Shown here: piece after piece, positions 1 to 5,548 of the stretch
How positions within the stretch are numbered: the stretch's first letter is position 1
Layout: the number at the start of each line of letters is the position of its first letter
Source: Candidatus Mesolinea sp.
GTDB lineage: Bacteria; Chloroflexota; Anaerolineae; Anaerolineales; Anaerolineaceae
Length of the DNA stretch: 19,786 bases
Direction: 5' to 3'
NCBI GenBank assembly: GCA_003445715.1
Contig: DMCS01000077.1
Location: 1 to 19,786 of the forward strand
Position numbers and translations under genes: made by a program
The notes under the pieces: model-generated
Told to the model about the DNA's origin: nothing
Databases searched by the model: none
Seen by the model: only the letters and a program-made list of their open reading frames with translations

Positions 1-164
1 TCTTCTTGAATATAAAGTTGTTGATTGTTTATTGTTCTGGACATTTTCAACACCCTCTTTTGATCAGATTTGTGGAGGGAAGTGGTGTAAAATATCCTGG
101 TTTTAGCGCAAGGGTACGTGTTTTAGGGCTTTCATAAAAGTTGATATCAAGCCGCGCAGTTTGC

Positions 165-193
165 TTGACATGAGTTAGAAGAGGCACTACAAT
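165..193 (+). promoter_or_regulatory. Sigma-70-type promoter for rplU-rpmA-rpmE
   Basis: A perfect -35 hexamer TTGACA (165-170) is separated by exactly 17 bases from TACAAT (188-193), which matches the -10 consensus at five of six positions. The predicted transcript start lies near 199-201, about 100 bases before the L21 start codon. It is one of the two strongest promoters in the window, as expected for a ribosomal protein operon. The call rests on sequence match only. Confidence 0.85.
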
Positions 194-200
194 ATTTTCG

Positions 201-228
201 TTGCCCCGGCAATATGTTGCTGGGGTAA
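201..228 (+). promoter_or_regulatory. 5'-terminal hairpin in the L21 leader
   Basis: Bases 201-212 and 217-228 form a 12-pair stem (two G-U pairs, the rest Watson-Crick) around a TATG loop. Because the promoter's -10 ends at 193, this hairpin would sit at or within a base or two of the 5' end of the mRNA. It has no T tract, so it is not a terminator. It may stabilise the mRNA or act as an autoregulatory binding site. L21 leaders are known in Firmicutes, but I cannot align this one to that family. The function is inferred. Confidence 0.55.
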
Positions 229-302
229 ATTATGTAAACCAACTTACCCGCAGCTGAGCGGTGAAACGCGCAGGATGTGGCGAAGTGAAGATTGGAGCAA
301 AA

Positions 303-620
303 ATGAAATATGCAATTGTTGAAACTGGCGGTAAGCAATACCGCGCTGAAGAGGGTAAAACGCTTACTGTTGACCTTCTTCCAGCTAAAGTAGGGGATAG
401 TGTTATCCTTAAATCAGTCCTTCTCATTGTTGATGACGATAAAGTAATGGTTGGCAGCCCCAAAGTGGAAGGCGCCAGCCTCAAAACAACTGTTGTCGAT
501 CAAATTAAAGGCAAGAAAATTTTGGTCTTCAAATATAAACCCAAAAATAACTATCGCCGGCATACAGGGCATCGCCAAAAGTATACCCAGCTGCTGGTGG
601 AATCAATTTCGATGGAGTAA
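303..620 (+). CDS. rplU: 50S ribosomal protein L21
   Basis: This is a 105-residue protein of normal length for bacterial L21, a structural component of the large subunit that binds 23S rRNA. The N-terminus MKYAIVETGGKQYR is the family signature, and the C-terminal basic part (KPKNNYRRHTGHRQ) is the usual rRNA-contacting stretch. I chose the ATG at 303 because GGAG lies at 294-297, five bases upstream, and because the protein begins there as in other L21 proteins. A GTG at 261 would add 14 residues unlike the family and is not favoured. It is the first gene of the L21-L27-L31 operon behind a strong promoter. The GGAG at its own 3' end serves as the ribosome binding site of rpmA. Confidence 0.97.
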   Translation: MKYAIVETGGKQYRAEEGKTLTVDLLPAKVGDSVILKSVLLIVDDDKVMVGSPKVEGASLKTTVVDQIKGKKILVFKYKPKNNYRRHTGHRQKYTQLLVESISME

Positions 621-626
621 GTCAAG

Positions 627-887
627 ATGGCACACAAAAAAGGTGGCGGGTCCTCCCGCAATGGTCGTGATAGCCGGGGACAACGGCTTGGAATCAAGAA
701 ATTTGGTGGCGAACAGGTAATCAGCGGCAACATTTTAGTTCGGCAGCATGGCACCAAGGTACATGCTGGCTGGAATGTTGGCTGTGGTCGCGATTACACG
801 CTTTTTGCCACTGCCGACGGAACCGTTAAGTATGAAACACTTCCGGGCGGACGCAAAAAAGTGCACGTGATCGTTTCTAAAGATTAA
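627..887 (+). CDS. rpmA: 50S ribosomal protein L27
   Basis: This is an 86-residue large-subunit protein with the canonical N-terminus MAHKKGGGSSRNGRDS. The flexible N-terminal tail of L27 reaches towards the peptidyl transferase centre. The internal GxxxVRQHGTKVHAGWNVG segment is also typical. There is no Firmicutes-style cleavable N-terminal extension, since translation starts directly at the mature tail. The gene begins six bases after the rplU stop, with its ribosome binding site (GGAG, 614-617) inside the end of rplU, so the two are probably translationally linked. The L21-L27 gene pair is conserved across bacteria, which supports both calls. Confidence 0.97.
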   Translation: MAHKKGGGSSRNGRDSRGQRLGIKKFGGEQVISGNILVRQHGTKVHAGWNVGCGRDYTLFATADGTVKYETLPGGRKKVHVIVSKD

Positions 888-907
888 CACGGTGCTGGAA
901 AGGAACT

Positions 908-1387
908 ATGAAAGCAAAAATTCATCCTAAATATTATCCGGAAGCCAAAGTAATTTGCGCTTCTTGTGGGACAACCTGGACTACAGGTTCAACTGTGCCG
1001 GAAATCCGAACCGAAGTTTGTTCTAACTGCCACCCTTTCTATACGGGTCAGCAGGCCCGCTTGCTTGACCGCGAAGGGCAAGTGGACCGCTTCTATAAGC
1101 GCTTGCAGGTGCGGCAGGAATATGTTGCCGATCTGAAAGCACAAGCAGAAGCAAAAACCTCCCCTGAACGCCCGATTTCTGAACTAGAAATCTCCACAAA
1201 GGCGATCAACGCGCTGACCAAAGCCGGCTTGAATACGGTTGGAGATATATTAGCTAAGTTGGAATCAGGTGAAGAAGCCTTGCTCGACATTGATGGTTTC
1301 GGACGCAAATCCCTTATTGATATCAAGAAACAGCTGCGTAAGTTAGGTTATAAGCTTCCATCAACGGCTGAAACTTCTGAAGATTAA
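908..1387 (+). CDS. rpmE: Ribosomal protein L31 fused to an RNA polymerase alpha-CTD-like domain
   Basis: Residues 1-66 are a zinc-type L31: MKAKIHPKYYPEAKVICASC, then CSNCHPFYTG, with four cysteines at 17, 20, 38 and 41. L31 sits at the subunit interface near bridge B1b. Ordinary L31 is about 70 residues; this protein has 159. After a charged linker (about 67-88), residues 90-150 match the C-terminal domain of RNA polymerase alpha. LEISTKAINAL aligns with E. coli LELTVRSANCL, and GFGRKSLIDIK aligns with NLGKKSLTEIK. The DNA-contact residues of E. coli alpha correspond to K98 (for R265), N101 (N268), G132 (G296), K134 (K298) and S135 (S299). The reading frame is continuous and the ribosome binding site GGAAAGGAA precedes the ATG. 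Identity of both halves is clear. What the extra domain does is unknown; DNA, RNA or NusA-like partner binding are all possible. Confidence 0.93.
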   Translation: MKAKIHPKYYPEAKVICASCGTTWTTGSTVPEIRTEVCSNCHPFYTGQQARLLDREGQVDRFYKRLQVRQEYVADLKAQAEAKTSPERPISELEISTKAINALTKAGLNTVGDILAKLESGEEALLDIDGFGRKSLIDIKKQLRKLGYKLPSTAETSED

Positions 1388-1418
1388 CACCACAACTTGG
1401 CTTTTTTTCGGTAAACTT

Positions 1419-1453
1419 AACAGGCAGGCACACCACCTGCCTGTTGTCTTTTC
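1419..1453 (+). terminator. Hairpin terminator after rpmE, close to tdk
   Basis: Bases 1419-1428 and 1436-1445 form a perfect 10-pair stem with a 7-base loop, followed by GTCTTTTC. The T run is short, so termination may be partial. The hairpin ends only nine bases before the tdk ribosome binding site (GGAGGG at 1455-1460). No promoter is evident between hairpin and gene, which leaves open read-through or an attenuator-like role. Confidence 0.65.
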
Positions 1454-1464
1454 TGGAGGGTATT

Positions 1465-2037
1465 ATGGCTCATCAATATGGTTATGTGGAAGTCATAACG
1501 GGTTCGATGTTTTGTGGAAAAACCGAAGAACTCATTCGGCGCTTACGTCGGGCTGTAATTGCGCGGCAAAAGGTGCAAGTTTTCAAGCCTGTCATTGACA
1601 GCCGCTATGCGTACAGTAAAGTTACCTCTCATTCTGGCGTAGATTTCGAAGCACTGCCGATAAACTCGACTACGGAAATCCTCGAGAATTTGAAACCCGA
1701 GGTTACCGTTGTGGGCATTGATGAAGCTCAATTTTTCGATGATTCCATCGTAGAGGTGGTCGATAAGCTTGCAGACCAGGGCATTCGCGTTATCGTAACG
1801 GGCTTGGATACGGATTTTCGGGGAGAACCTTTTGGCTGTATGCCTGTGCTCATTGCAAAAGCTGAGTATGTGGATAAGTTAAACGCCATTTGTATGGTTT
1901 GCGGTGAGCCAGCCAGCCGCACCCAGCGCTTGGTCAATGGCAAGCCGGCTCATTATAATGATCCTATTGTGATCGTGGGCGCCTCAGAGATGTACGAAGC
2001 CCGCTGCCGGCGCTGCCATCAGGTTCCACGCGATTGA
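1465..2037 (+). CDS. tdk: Thymidine kinase (type II)
   Basis: This 190-residue enzyme phosphorylates thymidine to dTMP with ATP, in pyrimidine salvage. It shows the P-loop GSMFCGKT (13-20), the catalytic DEAQ motif with Glu87, the lasso region GLDTDFRGEPF (113-123), and a zinc site of two cysteine pairs (Cys143/146 and Cys181/184). Length and order match the tetrameric TK1-like family. The start at 1465 is set by GGAGGG at 1455-1460 and by similarity; an in-frame upstream TTG would place the start inside the terminator stem and is unlikely. It is the first gene of a plus-strand run, nine bases ahead of hpt, which makes a salvage pair. Confidence 0.95.
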   Translation: MAHQYGYVEVITGSMFCGKTEELIRRLRRAVIARQKVQVFKPVIDSRYAYSKVTSHSGVDFEALPINSTTEILENLKPEVTVVGIDEAQFFDDSIVEVVDKLADQGIRVIVTGLDTDFRGEPFGCMPVLIAKAEYVDKLNAICMVCGEPASRTQRLVNGKPAHYNDPIVIVGASEMYEARCRRCHQVPRD

Positions 2038-2046
2038 GAGGGAAAA

Positions 2047-2604
2047 ATGAAACCCTATCAGGATTTTTTGGACGAAATCATCATTACCGAAGAACAACTG
2101 CAGAAGCGTATTCGCGAGCTCGGAGCCGAGATTTCAAGAGATTACGCCAGTAAAGAGCTATTGATCATTTGTATTTTGCGCGGCGGAGTTATGTTTTTGG
2201 CTGATTTAATCCGCCAAATTTCCGTCCCATTGGCGATAGAGTTTATGGCGGTGGCTTCATACGGAAGTGGGGCGCGCGCCTCTTCAGGCGATGTGCGCAT
2301 TACCTTAGACCTCAATACAAGCATCAAGGACCGGCATGTCCTCATTGTGGAAGATATTATCGATAGCGGACATACCTTGGCGGCAGTGATCGAACTACTG
2401 CAAACCCGAGACCCAGCATCGCTTTACGTCTGCACATTGCTAGACAAAGTAACCCGGAGGGAAGTAGACGTGCCAGTGCGCTATCGTGGCTTTGCCATTG
2501 AAGATAAATTTGTGTTTGGCTACGGGCTGGATATGGACGATTACTACCGAAACCTGCCTTTTATCGGCACTGTTGATTTGAAGAAATATGAAGATCCATC
2601 TTGA
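2047..2604 (+). CDS. hpt: Hypoxanthine phosphoribosyltransferase
   Basis: This 185-residue purine salvage enzyme transfers a phosphoribosyl group from PRPP to hypoxanthine and usually guanine. The PRPP-binding loop is VLIVEDIIDSGHTL (98-111). The ILRGGVMFLADL segment (43-54), the flexible-loop SYGSG (71-75) and the C-terminal GYGLDMDDYYRNLPFIG are typical of bacterial HPRT. The ribosome binding site GAGAGGG lies just before the ATG. It follows tdk closely and its last 17 bases overlap the next gene, so the set is probably co-transcribed and translationally coupled. The same fold occurs in other phosphoribosyltransferases, but these motifs favour HPRT. Confidence 0.94.
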   Translation: MKPYQDFLDEIIITEEQLQKRIRELGAEISRDYASKELLIICILRGGVMFLADLIRQISVPLAIEFMAVASYGSGARASSGDVRITLDLNTSIKDRHVLIVEDIIDSGHTLAAVIELLQTRDPASLYVCTLLDKVTRREVDVPVRYRGFAIEDKFVFGYGLDMDDYYRNLPFIGTVDLKKYEDPS

Positions 2605-4111
2605 GCCAGGCACGCGGCACCTATTAGAACTTGTGCGCAGCAGTGCACCAGAGGGCTTACCAGTGCATCTTGTCGGAGGTGCCGTGCGCGATTTGGTGCT
2701 GGGCAGGCTCGTGAATGATTTTGACTTTGTTGTGCCGGCGCAATCCTTAGAACTGGCAAAAAAAGTACGCCAGCAACTGCACGCAGTGGGCTTCACACTC
2801 GATGATGAACGCCAAACGGGCAGAGTAATCGTGAACCAAGGTAAACCAGACGAGCTGATTATAGATTTTGTAATCTATACCGGAGGAAGCCTGCTCGAGG
2901 ATGTAAAAAACCGGGATTTCACCATTAACACCCTGCTGGTGGACTTGCAGCAACCAGAGGAGGTGATCGACCTGCTCGGCGGCTTAGCGGATCTAGATGC
3001 TAAAGTGCTGAAAGCGGCATCACCACAATCTATGCAGTTAGATCCACTGCGCGTTCTGCGCGGCATACGCTTCAAACGCAATTTTAATCTGGAAATTGAA
3101 CCGCAAACTGAAGATTTGATGCGCGCAGCGGCAGAGGGTTTGGCACAGATTTCGGGCGAACGCATTCGTGACGAGCTTTTTAAGATTTTAGCTCAAGGTG
3201 ATGTTGCGGGAGCTTTCAGGCTGATGGACAGCCTCGGAGTTCTTGCTCCGGTTTTCCCCGAGTTAGCTGAGCTTAAGCAGGAGCCAGCGCTTTATCCACA
3301 TGTTCACCCATTATGGGAGCATACACTGCAGGTGATCACTTATTTAGAAATTTTGCTCGTTCCCACGGTTAACCTTGAAGCGAGCCCCACAGCGCACTAT
3401 GTGCACCTGGCAAGGGAAATGCTTGCTCAATATGCTGAGCAGATACAGGCGTTGCTCAATCAGCCTATTCAAGCTGGAAGGCAACGAGGCAGTCTGCTCA
3501 CGCTCGCAGCGCTTTACCATGACGTGGGGAAACCTCGGACGCAAACGCAAGATGAAAAAGGCCGTTTTCATTTTTATGGGCACGACAAAGCTGGCTCAGA
3601 ACTTATGGAAAAGCGCGCGCGGGCGCTCATGCTAGGCAAGGAGGAGATTGCATATCTCACATTGCTCGTCAGCCAGCACATGCGCATTCATCATTTTAGT
3701 AAACCTGGCGTTGAGATGACCGATCGCGCTGTTTACCGGTATTTTCGCGATTTAGGTGCTGCCGGTGTAGATAATGCCTTGCTCAGTTTAGCTGACACTC
3801 TAGCTGCGTTTGAATATACTTTGCAAATAGAAGCTTGGAAACGCGAGGTCCAAGCTGTTGAAAAACTTTTCAGTGCCTGGTTCAATCAGCAAGAAGCGCT
3901 TATTCAGCCACGCAAACTGCTTGATGGTCAAGACCTTCAACGTATTTTTGGACTCAAACCTAGCCCCTTACTTGGCGAAAGCTTAGAAGCACTGCGTGAA
4001 GCCCAAGCCGCTGGTGAAGTGGGGGACGAAAAAGCAGCGATAAATTATGTTTACCAATTCTTAGAACGTAAAAAGCAGGAAGGAGAACCACATGAAGATC
4101 AAAGTGAATGA
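2588..4111 (+). CDS. cca: CCA-adding tRNA nucleotidyltransferase with HD domain
   Basis: This 507-residue class II nucleotidyltransferase probably adds or repairs the 3' CCA of tRNAs. The head domain carries HLVGGAVRDLVLGR (27-40) and the catalytic pair Asp44/Asp46 in DFDFVV, followed by NRDFTINTLL. The region LDPLRVLRGIRFKRNF is the usual neck. A separate HD-type phosphohydrolase domain follows: His245 in HPLWEHTL and His311/Asp312 in ALYHDVGKPRT. HD domains of this kind give 2',3'-cyclic phosphodiesterase or phosphatase activity in some CCA enzymes. Poly(A) polymerase or an A- or CC-only adding enzyme cannot be excluded from sequence alone. The start overlaps the end of hpt by 17 bases and has only a weak ribosome binding site, which suggests coupling to hpt translation. 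Confidence 0.9.
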   Translation: MKIHLEPGTRHLLELVRSSAPEGLPVHLVGGAVRDLVLGRLVNDFDFVVPAQSLELAKKVRQQLHAVGFTLDDERQTGRVIVNQGKPDELIIDFVIYTGGSLLEDVKNRDFTINTLLVDLQQPEEVIDLLGGLADLDAKVLKAASPQSMQLDPLRVLRGIRFKRNFNLEIEPQTEDLMRAAAEGLAQISGERIRDELFKILAQGDVAGAFRLMDSLGVLAPVFPELAELKQEPALYPHVHPLWEHTLQVITYLEILLVPTVNLEASPTAHYVHLAREMLAQYAEQIQALLNQPIQAGRQRGSLLTLAALYHDVGKPRTQTQDEKGRFHFYGHDKAGSELMEKRARALMLGKEEIAYLTLLVSQHMRIHHFSKPGVEMTDRAVYRYFRDLGAAGVDNALLSLADTLAAFEYTLQIEAWKREVQAVEKLFSAWFNQQEALIQPRKLLDGQDLQRIFGLKPSPLLGESLEALREAQAAGEVGDEKAAINYVYQFLERKKQEGEPHEDQSE

Positions 4112-4850
4112 TATCAACATGCATGTCGAGATTGTGGGTGAGGGCAAGCCAATTGTCCTCTTGCATGGTGTAGGTCTCGATCACACTATCTGGCTGGAAA
4201 TGGCGCAGCTTTATCAGGATCAGGCGCGCTTTGTCCTGCTGGACCTGCGTGGAGAGGGCCAGTCAGAAACGGGTGATGCCAACCATACGTTGGAGCAAAT
4301 GGCAGAGGATGTGCTCGGCGTGCTGGACAAACTTGGGATCGCGCAAGCGCTGTTGGGTGGGCACTCTATGGGTGGCTATATTGCCCTGGCGTTTGCTGAG
4401 AAGCACCCTGAGCGTTTAGCTTGCTTAGCGCTGATTGCCACCAATGCCGGCAGGGATTCCGAGGAAAAAAAGATCCAACGCTATGCAGACGCTGAGGCAA
4501 TATTGAAACACGGGAGCCACGTGCTCGCTAATTCGATGAGCCCTAAGCTTTCTTTAGACCCACAAATTCAGGAACTGACGCGCAAATTAATTGCCGCAAC
4601 TGAGCCACGGGGATTGGCGAACACACAACTCGCAATTGCCCAGCGGCCTGAAAGATTTGACGTCTTAGCAACGCTAACTTGCCCAATCTTAATCGCAGCG
4701 GGTAAAGAAGACCAAATTATTCCCGCAGCTGCAGTGCAGGCGATGGTTAAGGTAAATCCTAAAGCTCACAGTGTATTTATCCCTCATGCTGGGCACATGC
4801 CGATGATGGAAGCGCCGCGTACCTTGGGGGCTTTGCTCGTGGCGATGTGA
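4092..4850 (+). CDS. Alpha/beta hydrolase
   Basis: This is a 252-residue alpha/beta-hydrolase-fold protein with the full catalytic set visible. The oxyanion segment is LLHGVGLDHTIW (23-34), the nucleophile elbow is GHSMGG with Ser92, an acidic residue lies in AAGKEDQIIP, and a catalytic histidine lies in HAGHMPMMEAP near the C-terminus. The substrate is not predictable. Similar proteins are annotated as 3-oxoadipate enol-lactonase, esterases or carboxylic-ester hydrolases, and no pathway partner is nearby to choose between them. A strong ribosome binding site (AGGAAGGAG, 4077-4085) precedes the ATG, which lies inside the last 20 bases of the cca gene, so it belongs to the same operon. Confidence 0.88.
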   Translation: MKIKVNDINMHVEIVGEGKPIVLLHGVGLDHTIWLEMAQLYQDQARFVLLDLRGEGQSETGDANHTLEQMAEDVLGVLDKLGIAQALLGGHSMGGYIALAFAEKHPERLACLALIATNAGRDSEEKKIQRYADAEAILKHGSHVLANSMSPKLSLDPQIQELTRKLIAATEPRGLANTQLAIAQRPERFDVLATLTCPILIAAGKEDQIIPAAAVQAMVKVNPKAHSVFIPHAGHMPMMEAPRTLGALLVAM

Positions 4851-4860
4851 GGGGTCTCTC

Positions 4861-5388
4861 ATGGAAGTGTTGGATTTAATCTTCAGACGCCGTAGCATCC
4901 GGAAGTTTACGGATGAGACGGTGAGTGATGCGCAAATTGACTTGCTGCTGCAGGCTGCGATGGCAGCCCCTTCTGCGATGAACCTCAAACCTTGGCACTT
5001 TGTGGTTGTTACCGATGCTGAGATTTTGCGGCAGATCAACCGTGCACTGATTTTTGGCAAAATGAAAGCCCCTTGCGCGGTCAGTGTTTGCGGGGATCTA
5101 CGCATTGGAAGGCGGGCAGAGACTTTTTGGATTCAAGATTGCAGCGCAGCTACGGAAAACTTGCTTATAGCAGCTGCTGGGCTTGGGTTGGGAGCCGTAT
5201 GGTGTGGCGTTACACCAATCGGGAGATATCAAAAGCGCATCGCTGAGATTCTTTTACTTCCGAAGGGTGTTATTCCACTAAATGTAATTTTCGTAGGTCA
5301 TCCTGCTGAAGAAAAACCGCCACGCACCCAATATGACCCAAAGAAAATATCCCGAAACACCTTCGGCAACCCTTGGAATCCGGATTAA
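4861..5388 (+). CDS. Nitroreductase-family flavoprotein
   Basis: This 175-residue protein of the FMN-dependent nitroreductase fold has FRRRSIRKFTDE near the start (the RRSxRxF phosphate-binding motif), SAMNLKPWHFVVV (38-50) and the helix ATENLLIAAAGLGLGAVWCG. These features fit NAD(P)H:FMN oxidoreductases that act as homodimers. The natural substrate is unknown, since members reduce nitroaromatics, quinones or flavins or modify cofactors. It starts ten bases after the hydrolase stop, with GAGGGG spanning that stop codon as ribosome binding site, and is the last gene of the tdk-hpt-cca run. No strong terminator follows; an AT-rich inverted repeat at 5426-5458 lies between it and ppdK. Confidence 0.88.
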   Translation: MEVLDLIFRRRSIRKFTDETVSDAQIDLLLQAAMAAPSAMNLKPWHFVVVTDAEILRQINRALIFGKMKAPCAVSVCGDLRIGRRAETFWIQDCSAATENLLIAAAGLGLGAVWCGVTPIGRYQKRIAEILLLPKGVIPLNVIFVGHPAEEKPPRTQYDPKKISRNTFGNPWNPD

Positions 5389-5425
5389 AACAGCATAATA
5401 ATTGACCATATCGCTTGAAAAGTTT

Positions 5426-5458
5426 CTTAAATTTACAAGCTTCGTAGGAAAATTTAAG
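5426..5458. repeat. AT-rich inverted repeat upstream of ppdK
   Basis: CTTAAATTT at 5426-5434 is mirrored exactly by AAATTTAAG at 5450-5458, with a 15-base spacer. The right arm overlaps the position where the -35 of the ppdK promoter would lie. It could be a repressor or activator site. It could instead be an RNA hairpin ending the upstream operon, but no T tract follows it. Confidence 0.5.
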
Positions 5459-5475
5459 TATTACATGTGTCATTA

Positions 5476-5484
5476 TGGTAAAAT
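5476..5484 (+). promoter_or_regulatory. Extended -10 promoter for ppdK
   Basis: TGGTAAAAT at 5476-5484 is an extended -10 element (TGn followed by a -10 hexamer with one mismatch). No good -35 is found at 16-18 bases, which is common for extended -10 promoters. The transcript would start near 5491, giving a leader of about 58 bases to the ppdK ATG. Confidence 0.5.
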
Positions 5485-5548
5485 TACAGCTTAGTGAATT
5501 TACTCAGACCGTAACACATTTTTCAAATTAGCAATCATAGGAGGATCT

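Noticed and set aside
60..93. TTGATC and TAAAAT as a promoter further upstream of rplU
   Set aside because: The spacing is 22 bases, outside the workable range, and a near-perfect promoter lies at 165-193.
908..1387. The L31 extension as a frameshift or read-through artefact
   Set aside because: The frame is continuous, the extension is a complete recognisable domain with conserved key residues, and it ends in its own stop codon. An assembly or sequencing error would have to be invoked without any sign of one.
1402..1408. Run of seven T after rpmE as an intrinsic terminator
   Set aside because: No stem precedes it; the real hairpin lies downstream at 1419-1445.
2440..2796. 118-codon minus-strand frame within hpt/cca
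   Set aside because: It lies wholly antisense to two well-supported genes and shows no domain.
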